64,000 bases of DNA from Mycobacterium florentinum (GCF_010730355.1 NZ_AP022576.1:186001-250000), one strand, 5' to 3'; shown: positions 29,607 through 39,952, counted from the first letter of the stretch. Notes: generated by a model not told the origin, from the sequence alone. A program made the numbers and translations.

Positions 29607-30649
29607 TTGCAGTCCTTGAAGTATTGGATCATGCCGAACTGCTTGGCGCGCCCGCTGATTGCGCACATCCACGAGTCGACGAGCGGAACGTTGCTGGCGT
29701 TGAAGTTCACCGCGTTGCCCTCGCCGGTGAGGTTGGCCGCCTCGCGGAAGAAGATCGGGCTGATCTGCAGCATGTTGGCCAGCAGGTCGTCGTGCTGGGC
29801 CATCAAGCCGGTGAAGTCGCGCATATCGGCGATCAGCGAGTCAAGACCGGGCCGGTCGTTGACCACGATCTGGCTCATCGTATCGACCAGGTTGGTCAGC
29901 GACTGCATCATGGCGTGGAAAACGGCTCGCCGCGCGACGAATTGGCCCAGCAGGTCCTGTCCCTGGTTGATGAGATTGCCGATGCCGGCCTGCTGGCGCC
30001 GCAACGTGTTGGTCACCCGTTCGGTGCTTGCCAGCAGTTGACCCAGCTGATCGCGTCGCATCGAGATGATGGACGACAGCGAGTGAATGTTCTTCATGGC
30101 CTGCGGCACCACCGTGGGCAGACCCTCGAGTTGCTTGCCCAGCACCGCGAGCGACTGGGCGAACCGGTCGGAATTGACCTGCTCGAACGTGGTGGTGGCG
30201 TCTCGCAGTGCGGATTGCAGGTCGTAGGGAACCTCGGTGTGGGCCAGATCAAAGGTGTTGTGGGGCAGTGAGTTCAAGCCGTCGGGCTGGACCGATAGGT
30301 AGCGCGAGCCCAGGATGGTGGTGACCTTGATGGTGGCTCGGGAATCCTTGCCCAGCACGATGTCGTCGCGAATCTTCAGGCCCGCCTCGACGTGGTCTCC
30401 GTCGAGTTTCATGCTGGTCACTTCGCCCACCGGGATGCCCGCGACGACGATCGGGTTGCCGGCCCGCAGCGAGGCCGCCTGCAGAAATTCCGCGGTGTAG
30501 TGTCGGTATCCGGCGCCGAGCGCGTGTACCGCCAGCATCGCCCCGATCAGCACCGCCACCACAGCGACGGCGACGAACCCGAGCCACGTCTTGTTGTAGC
30601 TCTCCAGCGGACGCGACTTGATGCGCTGCCAAACGGATGAATCAGCCAC
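29603..30649 (-). CDS. mceC: MCE family protein C
   Basis: 348 residues. I set the start at GTG 30649 (VADSSVWQRIKSRPLESYNK), which overlaps the mceB stop by eight bases; the frame is open further but without homology. One transmembrane helix (LGFVAVAVVAVLIGAMLAVHAL) is followed by the MCE domain (YTAEFLQAASLRAGNPIVVAGIPVGEVTSM) and a helical tunnel region. It ends in a cysteine-containing tail (FKDCK). C subunits belong to the lipid-import ring. Confidence 0.9.
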   Translation of the reverse strand: MADSSVWQRIKSRPLESYNKTWLGFVAVAVVAVLIGAMLAVHALGAGYRHYTAEFLQAASLRAGNPIVVAGIPVGEVTSMKLDGDHVEAGLKIRDDIVLGKDSRATIKVTTILGSRYLSVQPDGLNSLPHNTFDLAHTEVPYDLQSALRDATTTFEQVNSDRFAQSLAVLGKQLEGLPTVVPQAMKNIHSLSSIISMRRDQLGQLLASTERVTNTLRRQQAGIGNLINQGQDLLGQFVARRAVFHAMMQSLTNLVDTMSQIVVNDRPGLDSLIADMRDFTGLMAQHDDLLANMLQISPIFFREAANLTGEGNAVNFNASNVPLVDSWMCAISGRAKQFGMIQYFKDCK

Positions 30650-31703
30650 CGGCTGTACTCCTGCATCTCGGTGTGTGCCACATCTTGTTTCCCGGGGTGG
30701 CGGCGGCGACGATGATCGGCACGACGTCATTGAGGCCGGGGAAGAATCCCATGAAGTTGACGTCGCAGACGTAGGCGTTCCCGTAGGCGCCCTGGTTACC
30801 CACTCGGACAAGCCCTTTCAGCAGCAGCGGGATGTTGTCGCCGAAAAACGCCACCTGCGGCTCGACATCCATCAGGTGTCTGGCCACACCGGGTTTGCGG
30901 TCGATGAATTCGCGCAGCGCCGGGTATACGTCGGTAGCCGAGGTCGACAGCCGGCCCATCACCCGCGACAGTGCACCGACCGAGGACACCAGCTCCGGAC
31001 GCCGCCGGTCGAGTTGGTCGACCACCTCGCGCGTTTGGGTGATGACGCCGTCGAAATTGTCGTTCTGCCGAGCAAGGTTGCCGACCACCTTGTTGAGGTT
31101 GGTGATCACGTCGCCCAGGGCTTGGTCTCGTCCGGCGAAAGTCTCTGTGAGCATTGATGTTTGGTTGATCAGTGTGGTCAGCGACGAGGTATCGCCCTGC
31201 AGCGACGCGATGATGCCCTTGGTGAGGTTGTCGGCATCCTGCGGGTTCAGCAGGCTGAACAGCGGCTCGTAGCCGTTGAGCAGCGCGGTGACGTCGAAGG
31301 ATGGTTCGGTGCGTTCCAGCGGCAGCACACTGCCCGGCGGGAGCAGGCCCTGATTGCCCTCCCGCCCCAAAGACAGCCCGAGGTAACGCTGTCCGACGAT
31401 GTTTTGGTAAGTGACGGACGCGATGGTGTTGCCGTACAGGTGCTGATCGGTCTGCACCACGAACGCGACGCGCGCGAGTTTCCCGTCGAGCTCGACGCTT
31501 TCCACCCGGCCCACCCGCACCCCGGCCATCCGGACGTCGTCGCCTTCGCGCAGCCCGTAGACATCGGTGAACAGTGCCGAGTACTTGGCGGTGTCGCCGG
31601 CGACGTCGCGCCGCAGGCTCACGTACACCAGCCAGGTGAGCGTCATCGCGACGACCATGAACAGCGTGAGGCCGATCAGTGGGCCACGAAATCTCATTCC
31701 CAT
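30642..31703 (-). CDS. mceB: MCE family protein B
   Basis: 353 residues with one transmembrane helix (LIGLTLFMVVAMTLTWLVYVSL), an MCE domain (YSALFTDVYGLREGDDVRMAGVRVGRVESV) and the helical region. The end carries two cysteines (VCDVNFMGF and TPRCRS). ATG 31703 (MGMRFRG) lies one base after the mceA stop; a second ATG two codons later is possible. It is a B subunit of the Mce conduit. Confidence 0.9.
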   Translation of the reverse strand: MGMRFRGPLIGLTLFMVVAMTLTWLVYVSLRRDVAGDTAKYSALFTDVYGLREGDDVRMAGVRVGRVESVELDGKLARVAFVVQTDQHLYGNTIASVTYQNIVGQRYLGLSLGREGNQGLLPPGSVLPLERTEPSFDVTALLNGYEPLFSLLNPQDADNLTKGIIASLQGDTSSLTTLINQTSMLTETFAGRDQALGDVITNLNKVVGNLARQNDNFDGVITQTREVVDQLDRRRPELVSSVGALSRVMGRLSTSATDVYPALREFIDRKPGVARHLMDVEPQVAFFGDNIPLLLKGLVRVGNQGAYGNAYVCDVNFMGFFPGLNDVVPIIVAAATPGNKMWHTPRCRSTAGG

Positions 31704-31704
31704 G

Positions 31705-33261
31705 TCACTTCGGTCCTCCGGGTGCGGGTTTCAGCGAGACCGTGGACCCGCGCGCCACGGGGCCCAGCAGTAGCTCGGTGGCCGGCGTCGCGGTCTGGCC
31801 GGTGATCACGCTCAGCATGTTTCGCTCGTATTGGCTGCCGACGGGTCCCACGTTGCCGCCGAAGGACGCTTGCGGTATCCAGGGAGCCTTCGGGGCCACC
31901 GGCGCGACCCACGGTGCGTTCGGCGACGGCGTCGCGGGAGCCCCGGGCGATGGGTTGTCGGGGTTGGCGCTGCCCGGTACCGGCGGCGACGGCGGAAGCC
32001 AAGATGGCAGTGGGGGATTGGGATCGGTCAGGTTGGGGCTCGGGTTGATCAGTGGCGGTCCGACCGCGACGAGGTTTCCGTCCGGACCGATGACCGTGCC
32101 CGGCGGCGGCGCCAGATCCTTGGGCGGCTGATAGTTCTGCGGCAGCAGCACCTCCGGCATGTCCGGGCGCACCGGATACTGCGGTGCGGTAAAGCAGCTG
32201 GGCCCCTTCAGTTCTCCGTAATGCGGGCAGTCCGCGCGGGTGTAGGTCGACGACGGCGTGAACGTCAGCATCGCGCGCATATTGCCGACATCTGCGCCGG
32301 GCCGCCAGACCTCCTCCATGAACCTGTTGGCCAGGTTGTCCAACTTCGTGACGGCGGGCACGAAATTGTTCGACTTCATCGCCAGCACGCCGAGCACCGG
32401 TGTGAAATCGGTGGTGATCCGAATGAGCTGGTCGATGTGGTTACCGAACGATTCGCGCGTCGTACCGACCGTGTTCTGCGCCCCGGAGAGCAGCGCGGCC
32501 AGCTGCCCGCGTGTCTCGGCGAAGGTCTGCATCGGTTCGACGGCCTGGTGCAAGGAGTCCAGAAGATCGGGTGCCGTCTGTGCGAGTCCACTCGCCGCGT
32601 CGACGAGCGCGGACACGGTCGACGGCCCCGTGTCGGTGCTGACAATCGAATTGAGTTGGTCGAGAAGGCGATTCAATTGCGCCCCGGCATTCAGCAGGGA
32701 GACGCGGCGGTGGTCGGTGGCCGCACCCAGCGCCGCCAGGATCCCGATCGACCTGTCGTCGCGGCCGCGGCCGGCGGCGGCCAGCAGGTCGCGCAACTTG
32801 CTGATGGTGGTCTGAAACAGCACGGTCGGAAGCCTGTTGTCTTCGGGTATGTGCGCGCCCGGTTGGATCGCCCCGCCCGGACCGTTCCCCACCAGCTGTA
32901 CCGACGACACTGCGAAGACGTTGCTGGGGACCACGCGGGCGGTCACCGCGGCCGGAATCGACTTGGCGAACTCGGGTTTGAGATCGATGTGGACGTAGTT
33001 GGGTTTTCCGTTCGATGCGGGAATCACGTCGTCGACCATCCCGACGAGCACGCCGTGATACTTGACGTCGGACTTCTGTGGCAGCCCGTCACCGACGTTG
33101 ACCAGATCGGCGACCACCCGAACGTAGTCGGTGAGCCGGCCGGTGGACTTGAGCAACATTGCGACGGTTAGCAGCGCCGCGACCACCACCACCGCCGCAC
33201 CGGCGGCGAGTAGCTGCCGGTCCGAGGGCCCGCGTCCGTCCAGCTCAAAGGAATTCGGCAT
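31705..33261 (-). CDS. mceA: MCE family protein A
   Basis: 518 residues from ATG 33261, which overlaps the yrbEB stop (ATGA). A transmembrane helix (LLAAGAAVVVVAALLTVAML) precedes the MCE domain (DYVRVVADLVNVGDGLPQKSDV). The C-terminal 120 residues are a Pro/Asn/Ser-rich, probably disordered tail (NPSPNLTDPNPPLPSWLPPS), longer than usual for this family. A subunits begin the MCE gene series and are surface-exposed in several species. The frame open up to 33582 overlaps yrbEB and is not coding in that part. Confidence 0.9.
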   Translation of the reverse strand: MPNSFELDGRGPSDRQLLAAGAAVVVVAALLTVAMLLKSTGRLTDYVRVVADLVNVGDGLPQKSDVKYHGVLVGMVDDVIPASNGKPNYVHIDLKPEFAKSIPAAVTARVVPSNVFAVSSVQLVGNGPGGAIQPGAHIPEDNRLPTVLFQTTISKLRDLLAAAGRGRDDRSIGILAALGAATDHRRVSLLNAGAQLNRLLDQLNSIVSTDTGPSTVSALVDAASGLAQTAPDLLDSLHQAVEPMQTFAETRGQLAALLSGAQNTVGTTRESFGNHIDQLIRITTDFTPVLGVLAMKSNNFVPAVTKLDNLANRFMEEVWRPGADVGNMRAMLTFTPSSTYTRADCPHYGELKGPSCFTAPQYPVRPDMPEVLLPQNYQPPKDLAPPPGTVIGPDGNLVAVGPPLINPSPNLTDPNPPLPSWLPPSPPVPGSANPDNPSPGAPATPSPNAPWVAPVAPKAPWIPQASFGGNVGPVGSQYERNMLSVITGQTATPATELLLGPVARGSTVSLKPAPGGPK

Positions 33262-34124
33262 CAACCACCGAACCTGGCACCGGCGTCTACCCCCCACAAC
33301 GCCATGGTGAGCAACATGTTCACGATGATCACGACGGTGATGCTGGCTCGCATGCCATGCCCGGCGGCCACCCCGACGCCCTCGGGGCCACCGGTCGCGT
33401 AATACCCGAAGTAGCACTGGATCGTGGATGCGATCCACACGAAGATGACGGCCTTGATCAACGAGTAGACGATGTCCTGGCCGGCCAGCATCAGGGTGAA
33501 GTAATGCAGGTAGGAGCCGGTCGAGCCGCCGCTGCTGATGCCCACCACGAGCTGCGTCGTCAGGTAGCCGATCGCCAGGCACGCCACATACAGCGGGACG
33601 ATCGCCGCGACCGATGCGATCAGCCGCGTCGTGACCAGATACGGAATCGGCCGGATCGCGATCGACTCCAGCGCGTCGATTTCCTCGGCGATCCGCATCG
33701 ACCCGAGCTGAGCGGTGAAACGGCAGCCGCCTTGCATGGCGAAGGCCAGCGACGCCATCAGCGGTGCCAGCTCGCGCGTGTTGACCAACGAGGAGACGAA
33801 ACCGGTGGCCGGTCCGAGACCTAGCAAGTCGAGGAAGTTGTAACCCTCGATGCCGACCAGTGCGCCCACCGTCATGCCGAGAACAACGGCCACACCGGCG
33901 GTTCCGCCACCCACCACGATCGAGCCGTTGCCCCAGGTGATGTTCGACAGCAGGCGCAGGAATTCGCCGCGGTACTGGCGCAACGCGAGTGGTACCGAGA
34001 CCAGCGCACGGATGAAAAAGACCAGCAGGTGGCCCAGCCGAATGATCGCTACCGTGCCCCTGTCATATAGCCGGACAACCGGGACGATCAACGGCGCAAA
34101 CGGACGGTAAGCGGAAACCGTCAT
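33261..34124 (-). CDS. yrbEB: YrbE/MlaE-type ABC permease, B subunit
   Basis: 287 residues with five or six hydrophobic segments and the MlaE domain. The signature cytoplasmic EQ-loop equivalent GSMRIAEEIDALESIAIRP couples to the MceG/Mkl ATPase encoded elsewhere. With YrbEA it forms the inner-membrane permease through which lipid handed down by the MCE ring passes. It starts at ATG 34124, one base after the yrbEA stop. Confidence 0.92.
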   Translation of the reverse strand: MTVSAYRPFAPLIVPVVRLYDRGTVAIIRLGHLLVFFIRALVSVPLALRQYRGEFLRLLSNITWGNGSIVVGGGTAGVAVVLGMTVGALVGIEGYNFLDLLGLGPATGFVSSLVNTRELAPLMASLAFAMQGGCRFTAQLGSMRIAEEIDALESIAIRPIPYLVTTRLIASVAAIVPLYVACLAIGYLTTQLVVGISSGGSTGSYLHYFTLMLAGQDIVYSLIKAVIFVWIASTIQCYFGYYATGGPEGVGVAAGHGMRASITVVIIVNMLLTMALWGVDAGARFGG

Positions 34125-34125
34125 G

Positions 34126-34965
34126 TCACAGCCCCGTCCTGGGCACCAACATGATGTAGAGCTGGCTGATCGCGACGTTGACGATCATCAGCAGCAGGAT
34201 CGCCTCGACGACCGCCGCGTTCACCGAGTTCGCGACGCCCGTCGGACCGCCGACCGTGGACAGGCCTTTTTGGGCCGACACCACGGCCACGATGGCGCCG
34301 AAAATCACCGCCTTCAGCAACGCCAGGATCATGTCGTCGGTCGTCGCGAATGACGCGAAGGTCGAGACGAAGCTGCCGGGTGCCCCGTCCTGGAAGTACA
34401 CGTTGAACATGTAGCTGGCGAAAAAACCGACGAAGCACACGACGCCGGTGAGCGCGACCCCGATCATGATCGCCGCGGCGAAGCGCGGCACCACCAGCCG
34501 ACGGATCACCGATACGCCCATCACTTCCATCGCGTCGGTTTCTTCGCGCATGGTTCGCGAACCCAGATCGGCGGTGATCGCCGACCCGACGGCAGAGGCC
34601 ATCAGCACGGCGGCCACCAGCGACGCGCCCTGACGAATGACCGCGAGTCCGCTGGCCGCACCCGCCAGCGAGGTGGCGCCCACCTGCCCGGCGAGCAACG
34701 CGAACTGAATGGACAACGTGACACCGATCGGCAATGACACCAGAATCGTCGGCAACACCGCGGTGCCCGCCATAAACGCGCCCTGGCGAACGAATTCGTG
34801 CCATTGAAATCGGCCGGTCACCAGGTCGAAAAAGAAATACTGAATGGTGCGCACCCCAAGGACGAACTGTTCGCCGACGGTCGTCAGCGACGCAAGCGGA
34901 TGACGTTTAACGTATCCGGCGGACCAGTTCTGGATGGCGATGACGCCGTCTTCTCGCGTGGTCAT
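34126..34965 (-). CDS. yrbEA: YrbE/MlaE-type ABC permease, A subunit
   Basis: 279 residues and the first gene of the operon. MlaE permease domain: LPTILVSLPIGVTLSIQ, the coupling segment GSRTMREETDAMEVMGVSVIRRLVVPR, and terminal helices VEAILLLMIVNVAISQLYIML. It pairs with YrbEB. The ATPase is not in this window, as in all mycobacteria, where one unlinked MceG serves every Mce system. The promoter should lie in 34966-35268, shared with the divergent TetR gene. Confidence 0.92.
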   Translation of the reverse strand: MTTREDGVIAIQNWSAGYVKRHPLASLTTVGEQFVLGVRTIQYFFFDLVTGRFQWHEFVRQGAFMAGTAVLPTILVSLPIGVTLSIQFALLAGQVGATSLAGAASGLAVIRQGASLVAAVLMASAVGSAITADLGSRTMREETDAMEVMGVSVIRRLVVPRFAAAIMIGVALTGVVCFVGFFASYMFNVYFQDGAPGSFVSTFASFATTDDMILALLKAVIFGAIVAVVSAQKGLSTVGGPTGVANSVNAAVVEAILLLMIVNVAISQLYIMLVPRTGL

Positions 34966-35268
34966 CGAAGCGCAACCGGCAATCTGTCCAGCAAACTCAG
35001 GCTACCGGTCATTGCGCACCAGCCACTGCCACCATTGGCGCTCCCCCTCACCAATAAGTGCACGAGCGCAGAACGCGGAGAGCCAGGTGCCGTACAGCGC
35101 ATGTGCATAAAGGTAGTGCCATCAGGCTCCGTGAACTGCGGTTCTCGGTGTGTGCCGTATCACACTAGCCGACTTGATAGGCGCTTTCAATAGTGTAGAG
35201 TCACTCACCTGTGATCGTCACGGGACGGCGCCGACGCGTTGGAATGTCAGCTCAACGAAGGTAATGGC
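34966..35268. promoter_or_regulatory. Divergent promoter region between mce operon and TetR gene
   Basis: 303 bases with no coding frame I can support. It holds partial inverted repeats that could be TetR operators: ACACTA (35162-35167) with TAGTGT (35191-35196), and GTGTG with CACAC around 35149-35165. Transcription should leave in both directions. Operator identity is a guess from position. Confidence 0.35.
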
Positions 35269-35871
35269 ATGCCCTCAGCAAACACCGGCTCGCTGCGGGA
35301 CCGGCGCCGCGCGGAATTACTCTCCCAGATTCAGCACACCGCGTATGAGCTTTTCGCCAAACACGGATTCGACGCCGTCACCACGGAGGACATTGCCGCG
35401 GCCGCCGGGATTTCCATCAGTACCTATTTCCGTCACGCGCCGACGAAAGAAGGCCTGCTGGCCGATCCCGTGCGGGAGGCGATCGGCGAGATCGTGGGTT
35501 CGTATCACGCGCGGCCGCCGGGTGAATCGGCCGTCGAGGCATTGCTTGAAGTGTTTGTCACGCGCGCCCGTGACGCCGACGAACTCGACAACATCGACAC
35601 CTGGCGCCATGCGGTCGCCACCGCGCCCCACCTGCTGAGCAAAACCGTGCTGGTCAGCGAGACCGACCACGACAAGTTCATCGAGCAGGTCGCCGCCCGC
35701 ATGCGCGTCGACGCGACGACCGACATCCGGCCCGCGCTGTTGGTCCACACCAGTTTGGCCACCGTCAAATTCATTCTCGATCGCTGGCTGACCTCGGATA
35801 TGCTCGCGGGCCCGCCGCTTCACCTTCAGTTGGAGGGCGCGCTGCGCACCACGCTGGCCGGGTTCGACTGA
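35269..35871 (+). CDS. TetR family regulator, probable regulator of the mce operon
   Basis: 200 residues. The HTH domain occupies residues 10-60 ([20 protein letters not shown], then [22 protein letters not shown]). The C-terminal helices resemble the mycobacterial TetR type with FDxWLTSDM-like endings. I start at ATG 35269, after GAAGGTAATGGC, rather than at 35239. It is divergent from yrbEA across 303 bases; mce operons are often controlled by an adjacent TetR, GntR or FadR-type repressor, so a lipid-responsive repressor of this mce operon is the likely role. Confidence 0.85.
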   Translation: MPSANTGSLRDRRRAELLSQIQHTAYELFAKHGFDAVTTEDIAAAAGISISTYFRHAPTKEGLLADPVREAIGEIVGSYHARPPGESAVEALLEVFVTRARDADELDNIDTWRHAVATAPHLLSKTVLVSETDHDKFIEQVAARMRVDATTDIRPALLVHTSLATVKFILDRWLTSDMLAGPPLHLQLEGALRTTLAGFD

Positions 35872-35965
35872 CGGTTCCCGGCTCGGCGAAACAGCCTGCG
35901 GGGCTTGCGGATCGCCCGTACCGGCCACCACCACGAGAAACCGCCGTGACTTTACTCGTTGGCAC

Positions 35966-37107
<1,142 letters not shown>

Positions 37108-37171
37108 TCGCGCGGTGACTAGGTCCGCATAATCGCGGTCTGCGTTCGCGGTGACCTTGGTGCCGGCAACC

Positions 37172-37771
37172 TCAGCAGGGGTCCAGAGGCGTGTCGATGA
37201 TGGTCTGAATAACCGCGGACACCGCATCGGTTAAGCGTTCTGGGGCGGCTTCGATGAGTTCGGGCGTCTGGATGACGCTTCGCATCAACCACACCCCGGC
37301 GATGACGGAGAGGATCAGCTCTGTCCGAAGGTGCCGATCCGGTTCCGGTAGCTGGGCGGCGAGCCGTCGTCCCACATGACGTGCGAGAGCGTCGCGCACG
37401 ATCTGGGCGGCGCGGGGGTTGGGGACCGATCGCAGCATGATCGGGAACCTGCCCAGTTGCTCGGCGTCGGGTGCGCTTAGCGCGATGAGGTTGTGGGCAG
37501 CGTCGCGTGCGAGTGCCTCCGGGTCACTAGCGAAGAACGCTGGCGGCGCAAACGCCGCCTCGACCACCTCGGCGAAGAGTTGTTCCTTGGAGCCGAAGTA
37601 GCGGTTGATCAGCATTGCCGTGACACCGGCGTCACGGGCGATGTCGCGGACCCCGGCGCCGTCATAGCCGTACCGCGCGAAGGCCTGCAGCGCAGAGGCC
37701 AGGATGTCGGCGCGGGTTTTGGCCGCGTTACGGGGGCGAGGGCTCGCAGAGTGCTTTTTCGGATTGACCAT
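37172..37771 (-). CDS. TetR family transcriptional regulator
   Basis: 199 residues from ATG 37771 (MVNPKKHSASPRPRN). HTH: ADILASALQAFARYG, then VRDIARDAGVTAMLINRYFGSKEQLF at residues 20-65. The C-terminal domain is of the type found in regulators of efflux or redox genes (LGRFPIMLRSVPNPRAAQIV). An array of palindromes stands immediately upstream (37773-37827), so autoregulation is likely. The frame extends 38 codons further but crosses the operators, which argues for ATG 37771. Its target could be itself or the DUF4126-flavoprotein pair 300 bases away. Confidence 0.85.
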   Translation of the reverse strand: MVNPKKHSASPRPRNAAKTRADILASALQAFARYGYDGAGVRDIARDAGVTAMLINRYFGSKEQLFAEVVEAAFAPPAFFASDPEALARDAAHNLIALSAPDAEQLGRFPIMLRSVPNPRAAQIVRDALARHVGRRLAAQLPEPDRHLRTELILSVIAGVWLMRSVIQTPELIEAAPERLTDAVSAVIQTIIDTPLDPC

Positions 37772-37772
37772 A

Positions 37773-37827
37773 TCTACGAGTGTAGACAACAATGCGCACC
37801 TTGGTCTACAGTCGTATACATGTATAC
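37773..37827. promoter_or_regulatory. TetR operator cluster (several palindromes)
   Basis: Three overlapping inverted repeats stand directly upstream of the TetR start: TCTAC-GAGT-GTAGA (37773-37786), TGTAGAC (37781-37787) with GTCTACA (37804-37810), and the perfect 14-base palindrome GTATACATGTATAC (37814-37827). Shared GTCTAC/GTATAC half-sites suggest cooperative binding by one regulator. The remainder of the gene-free stretch, 37828-38072, shows nothing else recognisable except the ribosome site of the next gene. Confidence 0.55.
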
Positions 37828-38072
37828 AAATCTGGCCCTTGATCGCGTCTCTGTGTTGAGCCGATACCACCGGGGTCCGCATCAAGGGCAGGAGTCGATC
37901 AAAGGACTCGCTAGTAATCTCGCGTACTCCTAAACTGGCACTTCGCTAACAGATCCATCTGCACGACTGCATTGGGCTACTGCTAGCTACGCTGGCACCG
38001 CGCCCACCGATGAACGACTCTTAACCCCGCGGGCCAAAGTTGATGGTCCGACATCTCCTCAGGAGGTTCTCC

Positions 38073-38585
38073 GTGACACATGTCCTCGTTCTGTTGCTGG
38101 CTTTGCTGATTGGCGTTGTCGCCGGGTTGCGCTCCCTCACGGCGCCCGCGGTGGTCGCATGGGCGGCATACCTCGGCTGGATCGACTTGCACGGCACGTG
38201 GGCATCCTGGTTCGCCAACATCATCACGGTCGTCGTATTTTCCGTTCTCGCCGTCGGCGAACTGGTCAACGACAAGCTGCCCAAGACGCCACCGCGCACG
38301 GCGCCACCGGTGTTCGCCGCCCGGCTCGTCATGGGCGGGCTGGCGGGCGCGGCGCTTGGCGCCTGGCCGCACTGGACCTTTTCCGCACTCGGGGCCGGTG
38401 TCATCGGTGCGGTGCTCGGCACCCTCGGCGGCTATCAGGCACGCAAGCGGCTGGTCGCGGTGAGCGGCGGGCGGGACCTGCCGATCGCGCTGCTCGAGGA
38501 TGCGGTTGCGGTCTTGGGCGGGTTCGCCATCGCTGCGCTGACGGGTCACGTGCTGGTCGAGTACCTCGCCTCGGCCGTTAAGTGA
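38073..38585 (+). CDS. DUF4126 family membrane protein
   Basis: 170 residues with four or five hydrophobic segments (VLLLALLIGVVAGLRSLTAP, ALGAGVIGAVLGTLGGY, AVAVLGGFAIAALTGHVL). The LRSLTAPAVVAW start and a conserved basic loop DLPIALLEDA match DUF4126, whose role is unknown. GTG 38073 is chosen because AGGAGG lies nine bases before it; the frame is open to 38040. It ends GTGA, overlapping the flavoprotein start, so the two are coupled. Confidence 0.8.
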   Translation: MTHVLVLLLALLIGVVAGLRSLTAPAVVAWAAYLGWIDLHGTWASWFANIITVVVFSVLAVGELVNDKLPKTPPRTAPPVFAARLVMGGLAGAALGAWPHWTFSALGAGVIGAVLGTLGGYQARKRLVAVSGGRDLPIALLEDAVAVLGGFAIAALTGHVLVEYLASAVK

Positions 38586-39952
38586 CCACGCATTTCGATG
38601 CGATCATCGTCGGTGCCGGTCAGGCAGGGCCATCGCTTGCGGGGCGGCTCACCGCCGCCGGGCAGCGCGTCGCGATCGTCGAACGCAAACTGATCGGCGG
38701 TACCTGCGTCAACAACGGGTGCATTCCGAGCAAGACGCTGGTCGCCAGCGCGCACGTCGCCCAGCTGGCGCGTCGCAGCACCGAATTCGGTGTCGCGACC
38801 GGGTGGATCAGCGTGGACATGGCGAAAGTCAAGGCCCGCAAGGACGGTATCGTGCTGGCCGACCGTAAGGCCATCGAGGACTGGCTGGACGGCATGGACG
38901 GATGCACCGTCTTTCGCGGACACGCACGTTTCACCGATCCACACACCATGCGTGTCGACGGCGAGGAGCTGCACGCCGACCGGATCTTCCTCAACGTCGG
39001 TGGCCGCGCGGTGGTCCCCAACATCGCGGGCCTGGACGACGTCGACTACCTCACCAACGTGTCCATCCTTGAACTTGACACGCTGCCAACGCATCTCGTC
39101 ATCATCGGCGGCGGCTACATCGCGCTGGAGTTCGCCCAGATGTACCGGCGCTTCGGCTCGGCGGTCACTGTCGTCGAGCGCGGCCCCCGGTTGGCCTCCC
39201 GCGAGGACGAGGACGTCTCGGCCACCATCAAGGAGATCCTGGAGGCCGAAGGCATCAACATCATCCTCAATGCCGACGGCGTACGGGTCAGCAAGAGCGA
39301 CAACGGATTCGAACTAACGCCCCGCGCCGGTGCCGACCCGACACCGGGCAGCCATCTGTTGCTGGCGGTGGGACGGCGGCCCAACACCGACGACTTGGGC
39401 CTCGAGGACGCCGGCGTGCAGACCGACGCACGCGGCTACATCGTTGTCGACGATGCGCTCAAGACCAACGTCGATCACATCTGGGCGATGGGCGATTGCA
39501 ACGGCAAAGGCGCATTCACCCACACCTCGTACAACGACTACGAGATCGTGGCCGCCAACCTGCTCGACGACGATCCGCGCCGGGTGAGCGACCGCATCAC
39601 CACCTATGCGCTCTACATCGATCCGCCGTTGAGCCGCGCCGGGATGACCGTCGGCGAGGTCCGTAAGTCGGGCCGCAAGGCGCTACTCGGCAGACGGCCG
39701 ATGACCAGGGTCGGCCGGGCCGTGGAAAAGGGTGAGACGCAAGGCTTTATGCAGGTCGTCGTCGACGCTGAAACCGATCAGATTCTCGGAGCGACCATCC
39801 TCGGGGTCGGTGGCGACGAAGCGATTCACGCCATCCTGGACATCATGTCGGCCAAGGCGCCCTACACCACGCTGTCGCGCACGATGCACATTCACCCCAC
39901 CGTCAGCGAGCTCATTCCCACGATTCTGCAGGAGATGTCACCGCTCGACTAG
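38582..39952 (+). CDS. Pyridine nucleotide-disulfide oxidoreductase class I (mercuric-reductase-like)
   Basis: 456 residues. FAD-binding GAGQAGPSLAGRL is followed by the redox-active pair C42/C47 in GGTCVNNGCIPSK. The NAD(P)H Rossmann loop is IIGGGYIALEFAQ, the second FAD motif is HIWAMGDCNGKG, and the dimerisation domain ends with TMHIHPTVSELIP. The HPT motif supplies the active-site base. MerA-specific C-terminal vicinal cysteines are absent, so it is not a true mercuric reductase. It resembles enzymes of unknown substrate called SoxR-reducing or MerA-like. It is encoded by a GTG overlapping the DUF4126 stop. Confidence 0.88.
   Translation: MTTHFDAIIVGAGQAGPSLAGRLTAAGQRVAIVERKLIGGTCVNNGCIPSKTLVASAHVAQLARRSTEFGVATGWISVDMAKVKARKDGIVLADRKAIEDWLDGMDGCTVFRGHARFTDPHTMRVDGEELHADRIFLNVGGRAVVPNIAGLDDVDYLTNVSILELDTLPTHLVIIGGGYIALEFAQMYRRFGSAVTVVERGPRLASREDEDVSATIKEILEAEGINIILNADGVRVSKSDNGFELTPRAGADPTPGSHLLLAVGRRPNTDDLGLEDAGVQTDARGYIVVDDALKTNVDHIWAMGDCNGKGAFTHTSYNDYEIVAANLLDDDPRRVSDRITTYALYIDPPLSRAGMTVGEVRKSGRKALLGRRPMTRVGRAVEKGETQGFMQVVVDAETDQILGATILGVGGDEAIHAILDIMSAKAPYTTLSRTMHIHPTVSELIPTILQEMSPLD

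Noticed and set aside
35150..35638. 162-residue plus-strand frame overlapping the start of the TetR gene
   Set aside because: It is out of frame with the TetR HTH and has no domain or ribosome site.
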